In this document: piece after piece, positions 25,274 to 33,296 of the stretch
Layout: each line of letters begins with the position of its first letter
Numbering within the stretch: the stretch's first letter is position 1
Assembly: GCA_934272745.1 (NCBI GenBank)
Contig: CAKQSI010000008.1
Location: forward strand, 1 to 64,000
Source: an uncultured Clostridia bacterium
Lineage (GTDB): Bacteria > Bacillota > Clostridia > Christensenellales > Borkfalkiaceae
Length of the DNA stretch: 64,000 bases
Direction of reading: 5' to 3'
Notes under the pieces: model-generated
What the model was told of the DNA's origin: nothing
Seen by the model: only the letters and a program-made list of their open reading frames with translations
Database searches by the model: none
Position numbers and translations under genes: made by a program

Positions 25274-25392
25274 GCTGTACCTCCTTTGCACTTTGGGAAT
25301 TGCACGGCAGGGCTTTTGAATCGCCCGCCGCGGCATGATTTTTTTAGAAATGGCGAATGAAAATTCCGCGCCGATAACAGCGCTTCGCCATA

Positions 25393-25421
25393 ATTATAGC
25401 ACTTCGCCGTAAAAAACACAA
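25393..25421 (-). promoter_or_regulatory. Promoter for the pseudouridine synthase gene
   Basis: Minus strand TTGTGT (25416-25421), 17-bp spacer, TATAAT (25393-25398). Confidence 0.75.
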
Positions 25422-25543
25422 GCGAGAGGCGCTCTGTGCCGCGGAGCGGGAGAGCAAAAAAATTTAGTACAGCAATGCCAGAGGCGGCAACGCCGCAGGC
25501 AGGAAAGTTATGTGGAACTTGAATAAAGTGACTTTGCTTAAAC

Positions 25544-25581
25544 CCGCGAGGGCGGCTCCAAAATGGGAGCCGCCCTCGCGG
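25544..25581 (-). terminator. Terminator-like palindrome after the prepilin-like gene
   Basis: 16-bp inverted repeat (CCGCGAGGGCGGCTCC 25544-25559, complement 25566-25581) with a 6-base loop; GTTTAAG follows on the minus strand, a weak U-tail. Lies 83 bases past the stop at 25664. Confidence 0.6.
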
Positions 25582-25663
25582 TAAATATAAGCCTATAGAA
25601 ACGGGGCGCGGAAGAAACTTCCGCGCCTCGCTGTTTAGCAAATAGACTTCAACCAAATACTAT

Positions 25664-28036
25664 TTATTTGATTTTTAAAGTATATGCACCTTTCAGTTCG
25701 TTTCCTACATAAGAGTAAACAGTTGCGGAGTTTACGTTTACAGCGCTGCTGACAAATTCTTCTCCCTTTTTCGTTCCGAACACATACTTAGAAACATAGG
25801 TTTTACCGTTTTCCGTAAACTCTGTTGTCTCAAATTCAAATACATAATAGTATTCCGGCTCTTCGGTCGTACCGACATTTACAAGTCTTACGGTATCGTT
25901 CGTATTTTCAATGTCGTACTTCTTTCCGTTCTGATACTTCGTATCTGCATCAGCAATTTCAAGTGCGTCATACTGTTCCTTCGTAACAAATTTTCCGTTA
26001 TAGAATTCAACAGTTGCCACTCCGTTTTCAAATGTCGGAGAAAGTTTTATCGAGAAAGAATAAGAAGATTGCTCAGATTCCGTAATAACGTAGTTGCCGG
26101 TTCCTTTTTCTCCCTTAAATTTCTGCAGTTTTCCACCGGTAATTTTCAAAACGTAACTTGTATTGTCAAAACTGCTTTGCTTCAGAGTCATTACGCCTTC
26201 ATTGATTGCCAATTCCAGATTTGCATCTTCCAATTTAGAAAGTCCGGAGAAGTTGCAATCGGTATATGTCATTCTTTCGGAATTTACGTCCGCGTTCGCC
26301 GCAAAAATTGCCGCTCTCGTAGCGCCGGAAATGGAACCGTAAATATTAAACCGAGAAACCTCCACTGCATATTTTTCAGACTTAGATTGATTTCCCAAAA
26401 CCGGAGAAACTTTCTCGCCGATATACATTCCTTTATAGGAACAATCTTCAATCTTTACAAGACAATCTCTGGACGCAAACCCTCCGATAAACACCGCGTT
26501 ATAACCGGTTGCCGAAATATCTAACGTTGCGTCACAGTTTTTAAAAATCAACGTCGTATTATCTTGACTCGTGCCTACATAGTTTACGTAAGAACGATAA
26601 ATCCCACCGTTGTTTCCCAAATAAATCTTTGTCGTAGGATCTTCGGTCGTCACGTCGACGTTGTTATAAACTACCGTGCTGTTTTCGCATCCTCCATACG
26701 TTAAGTATACGCGTTCATTTTTGAACGATACGATAATATTCTCAAAACTACTGTTTCCTACAACCTTTGAGAAAACCGCAAGAGACTCATCGTCACCGTT
26801 ATCGACCCCGTGCATCGAGTCGTTTGTGATAATTTTATGATTTGCGCCTTCCAGTTTACCGCAGAAGTATTCGGAAACGTTATTTCTCGCCGTCAACCTA
26901 CTCAAATCAATATCTTTGATAAGTTTAAAGTACTTGGCGTTCCCTTCTTTCATCAGGTCGCTCAAATCTCCGATATGAGCAAACTGCTCCGCGGTTGCAA
27001 TCAGATACGGGCTTGCTTCGGTGCCTACGCCGCCGGCAAACAACGACGTTTTGGTCGTGTCGATTGCCGTTTGCGAAGGCGTAATGCCGGTAATTTTGCC
27101 GTTATCGATGGTCACGTCCTTTCCGGGGGCGACTTCGGCAACCGTTGCGCCGCTCTTCACCGTCACGGTGACGGAGCCGTCGTTGACGACGACCGTGCCG
27201 ATTTCCGATCCGCTTGCCGCAGTCACTTCCGCAGCAGCGGCGCCGGCAGCAGCACTCGCGATGATCGAACCGACTTTCGCGCCGTTTTCCACCTGAACGT
27301 GACCGGATTTTACTTCGATCGTGCCCAGAACTTCGCCGTATTCGTGATAGGAAGCGCTTGCAATCCGTTCGATCACGACCTTATCCGCCGTGCCGAAACG
27401 GCGGACGGTATCCTGCGGCGCGTTTACGGTAAGCGTTCCGCCGTTGGTGCGAATGATGACGTCCTGCACCTTTGCGCCGGCGGCATTATTCTGATAAGTC
27501 ACTGCGGAAAGCGCGTGTACGCCCACGTCCAGACCGGCGGTCACGGTCATCGTTTCGGGCAGGTTTTTATAATCTTTGTCAAGATACAGGCTGTAGCCTT
27601 TCGCTTTGTCGGATTCCGCATTTTTGGTAATCTTCCAGTATAAATACGCCTTGTTTGTAAAGTCGGGTTCGTCGGTCACGCTTTCGTCGCGGAACACGAC
27701 CTCGCCCTTTTTGTTGACCAGCAAAAAGCGGTTGCTTTTCTGATCCCACAAAATGTCGCCCGTAGAAGCCGGCGTCAGTTTTTCCACCTTATAGCCGCCT
27801 TCTTCCGCCTGATCCAGCGCTTCCTGCATGGTATCGGCGCGGTTGCCTTTCACCTCTTCCGCATTCAGAATGGTGTTCAGGTTTTTCACCATAATGGTAT
27901 CGTTGCTTTCGTGCGCGTTGTTGATGACGTTGGAGAACGTCGGGATCAGCACCGCCGCAAGAATCGCGATCAGCGCGATGACGATAACCAGTTCCACAAT
28001 GGTGAAGCCTTTTCTGTTTTTCTTCATTTTTTCCAT
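25664..28036 (-). CDS. Giant type IV prepilin-like surface protein
   Basis: 790 residues, four to five times a normal pilin. Residues 1-10 (MEKMKKNRKG) are a prepilin leader; cleavage before Phe11 exposes FTIVELVIVIALIAILAAVL with Glu at mature position 5, the class III signal for prepilin peptidase and N-methylation. A short alpha segment and ~740 residues of beta-rich, Asn/Thr/Val-rich sequence follow; GTEASPYLIATAEQFAHIGD (about 335-355) is a GLUG-like motif common in adhesins, and the region 360-640 has the regular spacing of a beta-helix. Start at 28036 with GGAGG; the frame runs on upstream but through the promoter. No pilus ATPase, PilC or prepilin peptidase is nearby. Probably a membrane-anchored or pilus-tip adhesin. 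Confidence 0.8.
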   Translation of the reverse strand: MEKMKKNRKGFTIVELVIVIALIAILAAVLIPTFSNVINNAHESNDTIMVKNLNTILNAEEVKGNRADTMQEALDQAEEGGYKVEKLTPASTGDILWDQKSNRFLLVNKKGEVVFRDESVTDEPDFTNKAYLYWKITKNAESDKAKGYSLYLDKDYKNLPETMTVTAGLDVGVHALSAVTYQNNAAGAKVQDVIIRTNGGTLTVNAPQDTVRRFGTADKVVIERIASASYHEYGEVLGTIEVKSGHVQVENGAKVGSIIASAAAGAAAAEVTAASGSEIGTVVVNDGSVTVTVKSGATVAEVAPGKDVTIDNGKITGITPSQTAIDTTKTSLFAGGVGTEASPYLIATAEQFAHIGDLSDLMKEGNAKYFKLIKDIDLSRLTARNNVSEYFCGKLEGANHKIITNDSMHGVDNGDDESLAVFSKVVGNSSFENIIVSFKNERVYLTYGGCENSTVVYNNVDVTTEDPTTKIYLGNNGGIYRSYVNYVGTSQDNTTLIFKNCDATLDISATGYNAVFIGGFASRDCLVKIEDCSYKGMYIGEKVSPVLGNQSKSEKYAVEVSRFNIYGSISGATRAAIFAANADVNSERMTYTDCNFSGLSKLEDANLELAINEGVMTLKQSSFDNTSYVLKITGGKLQKFKGEKGTGNYVITESEQSSYSFSIKLSPTFENGVATVEFYNGKFVTKEQYDALEIADADTKYQNGKKYDIENTNDTVRLVNVGTTEEPEYYYVFEFETTEFTENGKTYVSKYVFGTKKGEEFVSSAVNVNSATVYSYVGNELKGAYTLKIK

Positions 28037-28286
28037 AAAGAACCTCCTGTATTTCTCAAAGTACGATTGTGTTTTTGCGGGTTGAACGAAACGCTGCCAC
28101 GCGCAAAAGTCTGCCCTGCGGTATAGAACCGATGGAGTTTCCGCAAAAAACCGATGGCGTTTCCGCCGGGACGAGGCAGTCCGTTTTCGCTCTGTTTCGT
28201 CCGGGTTGCCGGCGGCACCGGTTTCGCCCGGGTTTTGTCCGGGTTTTCGCCTCCGCAAAAAGCACACCTGTACTTTAGATGATTTT

Positions 28287-28337
28287 AGTTTACCCCCCCC
28301 CCTGCATTTTGTCAAGCGTTTCACGCTTGCAAAATGC
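28287..28337 (-). promoter_or_regulatory. Promoter with poly-G spacer inside an operator-like palindrome
   Basis: Minus strand TTGACA (28310-28315), 17 bp, TAAACT (28287-28292). Ten of the 17 spacer bases are an unbroken G run (C on the plus strand, 28293-28302). The -35 hexamer is embedded in a near-perfect inverted repeat: 28304-28318 against 28324-28337, 14 bp with one bulged base. The long leader 28037-28286 holds no other feature. Confidence 0.7.
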
Positions 28338-28470
28338 AGATTGTTGTCATAACTTTTTATGACAAATTGTCGAAAACGCGCTTTTACGGGTATAAATGCT
28401 TTCGTTATCACCCGGAGAAAAACAGTACGAAACAGCCCCTTTCGGCGGACAAAAATGCCGCAATTATGAA

Positions 28471-28503
28471 GGCGCCCGCCGCGGAATATCCGCGGCGGGC
28501 GCC
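28471..28503. repeat. GC-rich palindrome
   Basis: Perfect 15-bp inverted repeat (GGCGCCCGCCGCGGA, 3-base loop). No U-tract on either side. Followed at 28504-28552 by a run of TATCTGTATAAT-like repeats with three TATAAT hexamers and no gene to serve on the plus strand. Shares its CCGCGG-AATAT-like core with 30583-30620 and resembles 55001-55036. It lies between the bactofilin stop and the prepilin promoter. Confidence 0.7.
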
Positions 28504-28619
28504 CGTATCTGTATAATGTATATCTGTATAATATCTTATAATATTCGACTGACAGAAAATTAAACTCGTCTCCCGAACCGGGCACAACAAAACGTTTTGC
28601 CATTACGGTACACAAAAAG

Positions 28620-29291
28620 TCACTCCGCTTTCGTGACTTCGTCCACCTCGGCTTCGGGGTCCATGGTCAGCGTGCCGGAATATTCCAGCGACTTGATGCG
28701 GCAGTACTTGCCGATGATGGCGTTCCGGCAGGATACCTTTTCCGCACGCACGCCCTCCGCAGAAAAATCGGTACATTCCACCACGCCGATTTTCGCAACG
28801 CTGACCCCGCGGAAGGGATACCAGTTAATCTTGCTGATGGCAATTTTTACGGTGTCCGCGTGCAAAGTCGCAATATTCGTGTTGGGCGAACAAAGTTCCA
28901 GCGTGCCGACGTTCATTTCTCCGGAAACGTGGACGTTTCCGCTGGCGGTGACGGTTTCCGCTTCCACGTCCGTGGCGGTGAACCCGCCCGAAATTTTGAC
29001 ATCCCGCGCGCGGAGTTTGCCCGTAATTTTGCAACTGCCCGAAAATTCCGCGTTTGTTGCGTCCAGATCTTTCGCAAACGTCGCCGTGCCGCCGGTCTTG
29101 ATTTTTCCCGCCGAAACGTGATCCTTTGCCGTAAACACGCCCGCGCTTTTTATCTCGTCCGCAGTGATCTCTCCTTTCGCCGTGCAGACGCCGGAAGCCG
29201 AAATTTTGCCATACGTCCCTTGATTTACGGTACCGACGCCCACCGTTTGGATATCGTTTTTATTCTCCGAAACCTGTTCCTTATTCTCCAT
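28620..29291 (-). CDS. Bactofilin-like polymer-forming protein
   Basis: 223 residues of regular beta-helix repeats: GKISASGVCTAKGEITADEIK, GVFTAKDHVSAGKIK and similar, with a hydrophobic residue at each turn and flanked by polar termini, as in bactofilins (YhbE/YhbF-like). These polymerise without nucleotide into cytoplasmic or membrane-associated filaments. Start at 29291 with AGGAGGG; its first 11 bases overlap the end of the yhbD gene, implying translational coupling. In Bacillus subtilis yhbD, yhbE and yhbF form one operon; here only one bactofilin follows. Function in this organism is unknown, with shape or motility roles known in relatives. Confidence 0.75.
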   Translation of the reverse strand: MENKEQVSENKNDIQTVGVGTVNQGTYGKISASGVCTAKGEITADEIKSAGVFTAKDHVSAGKIKTGGTATFAKDLDATNAEFSGSCKITGKLRARDVKISGGFTATDVEAETVTASGNVHVSGEMNVGTLELCSPNTNIATLHADTVKIAISKINWYPFRGVSVAKIGVVECTDFSAEGVRAEKVSCRNAIIGKYCRIKSLEYSGTLTMDPEAEVDEVTKAE

Positions 29292-29883
29292 AATCAGATC
29301 CCTCCTTAAGACTTTTTCGTGTTTTTGCAAGAATTTGCGCCTGCTCTTCCGCAAGCGAAATGCGCTCCAGAACCGCGATGTCCGAAGAGAAAACCGCCTC
29401 CCCCTTTACCACGGCGACAAAGCGTTTTGCGCCGCATTCCAAAACGTAAACGGCGTCCGCCCCCTCCGGAACCTCCGGGAAATGGGTCAGAAGATCGAGA
29501 TTGACGCCGTACACCCGCCGCACTTTGGAAAACGCGCCGACGAGCGCCGCCTGTTCCGGCGAAACCGTGCCGCCCGCAGCCAGCGCGTTGACGATTTCGG
29601 TATTACACTCCGGGATTGCAAACAGCGCCTTGGTTTCGATCTCCTCGCCGCCGGTTTTTACGGCGAACGCGCGGCGCATTTCTTCGATGGAAAAATCGTC
29701 TTTTAACTCTAAAATTTTACGCACGCGGGGCAAAATTTCGTCCTCGTCGAAAAAGGTTTCCTGCCCGGTCGGCGCGCTGGTTTTTTTGAACCATTCTTCC
29801 GGAATCAATCCTTCGCGCTTCCATCGGTACAATTGCCCGTAAGAAATGCCCGTTTGCTTGAGTAATTCTTTTTTGGAAATCAT
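29281..29883 (-). CDS. yhbD: YhbD-family (DUF4004) MerR-like regulator
   Basis: 200 residues. The N-terminal ISKKELLKQTGISYGQLYRWKREGLIPEEWF (2-32) is the winged-helix signature of YhbD/DUF4004, and TGQETFFDEDEILPRVRKIL (40-60) continues it. The remaining ~130 residues are acidic and of unknown role. The start at 29883 has AAGGAG; the reading frame stays open a further 92 codons upstream through low-complexity PGAGK-like repeats, which I reject as untranslated. Probably regulates itself and the coupled bactofilin through the repeated sites around the promoter at 30230-30258. Confidence 0.8.
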   Translation of the reverse strand: MISKKELLKQTGISYGQLYRWKREGLIPEEWFKKTSAPTGQETFFDEDEILPRVRKILELKDDFSIEEMRRAFAVKTGGEEIETKALFAIPECNTEIVNALAAGGTVSPEQAALVGAFSKVRRVYGVNLDLLTHFPEVPEGADAVYVLECGAKRFVAVVKGEAVFSSDIAVLERISLAEEQAQILAKTRKSLKEGSDYGE

Positions 29884-30206
29884 CCTTTGCTCCTTTGTCG
29901 GATCGCTGTTTTTGTTTTTTTCGTTTGCCTTGCCGGCGCTGTTTGCCGCCGAACAAAATACCGTTTTACCGGCACCGGGACTCACCCGATACCGCGCTTT
30001 CCCTGCCGGCACACGGACTTGCCCCAACACCATATCCCCGCCGGCGCCGGGTTTAGCGTTTCGACTAACGCCGTCATTTTCGGCGCTTTGTTTTTGTTGC
30101 CGGGAAAGACAATTGCCTTTCCCCGCACCCGGATTTGCGTTTTTAACTGACGGCGCCACCCGTGCAATCCGGCTTTTCGGCTTGCGCTTTCAAGAACAAA
30201 ACGATA

Positions 30207-30279
30207 AAACAATGTTTCATTGCGAATGTATAATAACAGAACATTGTTTTATTGTCAAGTGTTTTGCGAAATATTGTTT
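30207..30279 (-). promoter_or_regulatory. yhbD-bactofilin promoter with three operator-like sites
   Basis: Minus strand TTGACA (30253-30258), 17-bp spacer, TATTAT (30230-30235). AAACAATGTT (30207-30216) is an exact inverted copy of AACATTGTTT (30240-30249, inside the spacer), and AATATTGTTT (30270-30279) is a third, one-mismatch copy. Spacings of 33 and 30 bp put all sites on one helix face. A leader of ~340 bases (29884-30222), GC-rich and repetitive, precedes yhbD. Confidence 0.7.
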
Positions 30280-30466
30280 CATAAATTTTTTTCTTCCGTC
30301 CGTAAAGCCGGCAAGAAAACCACATAAATATGCCCGATAAACCGCAATCACCGCACAGAACCGTGCCACAAAACGCACGCGTTTTATCAAAAACCCGGCA
30401 GAATCCCCACATCTTTGCGTTGAGCAAATTATTTGCTTCCCGCAATTTAACCGTGGCAGTGCGCGG

Positions 30467-30555
30467 ATTCCGGTCGCGGGCAATCCATGACCGCCCTACG
30501 AATGCAACGAATTCCGGTCGCGGGCAAACGATAATCCGCCTCTACGAATGTGAGC
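30467..30555. repeat. 44-bp direct repeat, two copies
   Basis: ATTCCGGTCGCGGGCAA starts at 30467 and again at 30511; each is followed by divergent bases and CGCC-[CT]-TACGAATG. Located upstream of the yhbD promoter in a gene-free stretch (30280-30868). Confidence 0.8.
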
Positions 30556-30580
30556 GTTATAATTAAGAAAACCGCAACGC

Positions 30581-30623
30581 AAAAAGTCCCTCGCCGCGGA
30601 ATTTTCGCGGCAGGGACTTTTTA
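30581..30623. terminator. Bidirectional terminator
   Basis: Stem AAAGTCCCT-GCCGCG against CGCGGC-AGGGACTTT with a bulged C and an AATT-type loop; TTTTTAT follows on plus and TTTTTG on minus. It is the first terminator after queH (stop 30869) on the minus strand. Confidence 0.8.
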
Positions 30624-30868
30624 TAACGTCAACTCCAATTTCTAATAGTTTTTAACTTCTGCCATTTATAAAAATTTCAACTCCGGATATTTCCGTTCGG
30701 AAATCACCGCAGACCGTATAGCGCAAAAGCGCGAATTACCTGTTTCCTTGTCCGGAAGATCGCCTTTCCCGCTCCGGCTTTTCTGCCATTTTTGCGCGGT
30801 TTTCTGCCACTCTCACGCGGTTTTTTTGACATTCCCCGCGCGGTTTTCTGCCGTACTTGTCCTGTTTT

Positions 30869-31747
30869 CTACTTTTCCGGCTCGATTTTCTGCTTTTCCC
30901 GTTCTGACTTCTGCTTTTCCCGCGCGGCTTTGGAATAAACGCAGCCGCAGTAATCCTGCCGGTACAAACCGTACTTTCGGGCAAGTTCTACCGATCGCAA
31001 ATATCCGCCCTTCTTCTTGAAATCGGACGGGAAAAATTGCACGCCGGCAATAGCGCCCTCTTCCTTGCCGATCTCGTTCAAAAGCGCGGCGTTTTTGTAG
31101 GGACTGACCGAAAGCGTGGTGCAGAAATAATCAAATCCGCCTTGTTTTGCGGCTTCGGCGGTCTTTTGCAGACGCAGGCGGAAGCACACCGTGCAGCGCG
31201 CGCCGCGTTCCGGCTCGTTTTCCAGTCCTTGCACCGCAAAATCGTACCGTTCGCCGTCATAATCGCAGTCCAGAACGGGAATCCCGAGCGCCGCCGCCAG
31301 CCGCAACTGCTCGCGTTTGCGCTTTTCGTACTCTTCTTCCGGCGCAACGTTGGGGTTGTAATAATATAATGTGAGGTCGAACGCCTCTTTCAAGTTTTCG
31401 ATGACGGCGGAAGAACAGGGCGCACAACAGGAATGCAGCAACAGTCTGGGACGAACGCCCTCTGCTTTCAATCGCTTTTTCAACTCCTCCCCCGCGCGGA
31501 AGTCTGCCGCAAGCCGGGCAGACTGTTCCCGCCGCATGGCGACAGTTTTTTCTTTATCAGCCTGCTCCCGCCGCGCCGCAGCGCTTTTTTCCATAGCGAA
31601 AAGCGTACCGTTTATCTCCTTGTCGGTCTGTTCCCGCCGCATGGCGACAGTTTTCTCCGCAACGGACTGTGCAGCGGCAAAACTTTCCTCGTCCGCCGCG
31701 CCATTTCGTAGCGGCGGATCGTTCGATTTTTGCATACCGTTCTGCAT
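30869..31747 (-). CDS. queH: Epoxyqueuosine reductase QueH with N-terminal extension
   Basis: Reduces epoxyqueuosine to queuosine in tRNA. The core (about 101-280) has the QueH pattern: LLLHSCCAPCSS (Cys107, Cys108, Cys111), the RCTVCFRLRL pair, a TTLSVSPYKN motif and QDYCGC, the cysteines that bind the [4Fe-4S] cluster and neighbouring iron. Unusual is the first ~95 residues: three charged repeats, EKTVAMRREQ, EKSAAARREQ and EKTVAMRREQ. The C-terminus also ends in charged repeats (REKQK twice). Start at 31747 has GGGAGG; a later start near the core is possible but has no site that I see. Low-complexity DNA of repeated GCGGTTTTCTGCC units continues past the stop to about 30740. Confidence 0.9.
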   Translation of the reverse strand: MQNGMQKSNDPPLRNGAADEESFAAAQSVAEKTVAMRREQTDKEINGTLFAMEKSAAARREQADKEKTVAMRREQSARLAADFRAGEELKKRLKAEGVRPRLLLHSCCAPCSSAVIENLKEAFDLTLYYYNPNVAPEEEYEKRKREQLRLAAALGIPVLDCDYDGERYDFAVQGLENEPERGARCTVCFRLRLQKTAEAAKQGGFDYFCTTLSVSPYKNAALLNEIGKEEGAIAGVQFFPSDFKKKGGYLRSVELARKYGLYRQDYCGCVYSKAAREKQKSEREKQKIEPEK

Positions 31748-31901
31748 TTTCCGGCACCTCCCGAGGTTATTTACGCCTTTGCCGGCGGCAAATTCCATCG
31801 CCGGTTTTTCTTATAATAACGCCCCGCAAGGCGCGGAAAATCTTTCCATATCTCGCGGAAAAATTCCCGATTTCACACCTGCGGGGCAATCGATTTCAAA
31901 G

Positions 31902-32765
31902 TTATCTTGCACTCTTTCCCAAAGCGTTGTCGGCAAGCTCTTCGATCTTCACGTCACCGGAAGTCGTTTCAAAACGGAACAGCACGGGCGCGCCCGAGGT
32001 TTCGCCCAGAGCGTTATCGATCGAACCGCTGACCGAAGAGAAACGCACCGCAAATTCAGAACCCTGCGGCAGGTGCAGTTCCAGATCGCCCGAAACGCTT
32101 TCCATTCTGCCGGAAGAGGGCAAAATGCCGGTTTTCAGCGTGACGTCGCCGCTCGTGGTATTGGCGTCAAAGCGCACGACTTCTTCCAGACGGAATTCCA
32201 GATCGCCGGAAACGGTCTTTGCGGTCAGGGCGCTGCATCTCGAAGCGAGATAGACGTCCGCGTCGCCGGAAACGGTTTCCAGTTCCAGTTCGGTAAAGTT
32301 TGCCGAACGCAGTTCCAAATCGCCCGAAACGGTTTTTACTTCCGCAGCGGCGGCGGTAATCCCTTCCACCGTGACGTCGGCGGAAACGGTGTTCACCGAA
32401 AGGAAGCTCAGATTCGCGTTTTCGGGAACCAGCAACTTCAGCGTTTTGCCGTTGCCCTTAAAGTCGAACTTGCCGGAAGAAGCGTAACGAACGGTCAGTT
32501 TGTTGCCTTCCACCAGATAGCGGAGCGCAAAGTCGCCGGAAATCTCCTTATCGGCGGTTTCCGAAAAAGAAACGTACGCGCCGTTATAATAACTAATCTC
32601 CACTTCGCCCGAAACCCAGTCGACGTCGATCTCTTCCACCGTTTGGCTGAGCGTTGCGCCGCCCGCCGCGTACGCCGAAGAATTATCGTAAACGTAATTG
32701 GTCTTGCAACCGGCAAGCGCCAGACACAAGGTCAACAGCAAAACAAATGCGCCGAATTTTTTCAT
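31902..32765 (-). CDS. DUF4097-family lipoprotein
   Basis: 287 residues. Signal peptide with lipobox LALAGC, lipidated Cys20. From about residue 40 it is a right-handed beta-helix of DUF4097 type, with the turn T-V-S-G-D-[LAV] recurring roughly every 19-20 residues (TVSGDLEL, TVSGDADV, TVSGDLEF, TTSGDVTL, SVSGDLEL, TTSGDVKI). Anchored on the outer face of the membrane; function not known for the family, where it often sits with anti-sigma or envelope-stress genes. No such partner here. Start codon preceded by AAGGAG. Confidence 0.85.
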   Translation of the reverse strand: MKKFGAFVLLLTLCLALAGCKTNYVYDNSSAYAAGGATLSQTVEEIDVDWVSGEVEISYYNGAYVSFSETADKEISGDFALRYLVEGNKLTVRYASSGKFDFKGNGKTLKLLVPENANLSFLSVNTVSADVTVEGITAAAAEVKTVSGDLELRSANFTELELETVSGDADVYLASRCSALTAKTVSGDLEFRLEEVVRFDANTTSGDVTLKTGILPSSGRMESVSGDLELHLPQGSEFAVRFSSVSGSIDNALGETSGAPVLFRFETTSGDVKIEELADNALGKSAR

Positions 32766-32828
32766 CTTAATACTCCTTGTTTAAGATATCAGTTCGCCGC
32801 GCGACGTTTTCGTATACGCGGCTTGAGT

Positions 32829-32857
32829 ATTATAGTCGGTTTTGCATTTTTTGTCAA
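32829..32857 (-). promoter_or_regulatory. Promoter for the DUF4097 lipoprotein
   Basis: Minus strand TTGACA (32852-32857), 17-bp spacer, TATAAT (32829-32834): full consensus. Confidence 0.9.
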
Positions 32858-32889
32858 CGTTCTGCCGCAAGTTCGCGCCAAAAGCACGA

Positions 32890-32916
32890 AAAAACCGGCG
32901 ATTTTTGCCGGTTTTT
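32890..32916. terminator. Bidirectional terminator downstream of cysK
   Basis: Perfect stem AAAAACCGGC / GCCGGTTTTT with loop GATTTTT; six U follow on the minus strand. It would end the cysK transcript after it passes the 18-bp repeat array. Confidence 0.85.
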
Positions 32917-32956
32917 AAGAGTTTTTTAATGAAAAACGCACGTTTTGACAGATTCA

Positions 32957-33124
32957 CGGAATTTCACCGACTTAAGCGGCTTGCGGAATTTTGTCCGCTT
33001 ACGGAATTTTGTCCGTTTACGGAATTTCACCGACTTAAGCGGCTTGTGGAATTTCGTCCGTTTACTCCGCTTACGGAATTTTGTCCGCTTACGGAATTTT
33101 GTCCGTTTGCGGAATTTTGTCCGC
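32957..33124. repeat. Tandem array of 18- and 27-bp units
   Basis: The core CGGAATTT recurs at 32957, 32984, 33002, 33020, 33047, 33074, 33092 and 33110, with spacings of 27, 18, 18, 27, 27, 18, 18. The 18-bp unit is CGGAATTTTGTCCGCTTA; the 27-bp unit adds CACCGACTTAAGCGGCTTG in place of the end. Because all spacings are multiples of nine, frames stay open on both strands, but no start signals exist. It is in the 3' untranslated region of cysK. A further GGCGCGGGAGG repeat follows at about 33190-33250. Confidence 0.9.
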
Positions 33125-33296
33125 CGCCCCGCATTATCGCAAAAAGCGTTTCGGTTCCCATTGCGCAAAGTCGCTTTTCTCTTCCTTTGGCGCGGGAGGG
33201 GTTTCCTCTCTCGGCGCGGGAGGACTTTCCTTTCTCGGCGCTGGAGGGTTGCGCCGCACGGGCGCTATCAAGGCGCGACCGATCGGCTTTCCCCGT

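Noticed and set aside
28037..28615. 983-residue version of the prepilin-like protein
   Set aside because: The extra codons would place the prepilin leader internally and cross the promoter and G-tract; GGAGG precedes the ATG at 28036.
29884..30159. N-terminal extension of YhbD with PGAGK repeats
   Set aside because: Lies upstream of a clear ribosome site; repetitive leader DNA that happens to be open.
32957..33124. Repeat-rich secreted protein gene (frames NFVRLRNFVRL or KFRKRTKFRKR)
   Set aside because: Open on both strands only because unit lengths are multiples of three; no start signals.
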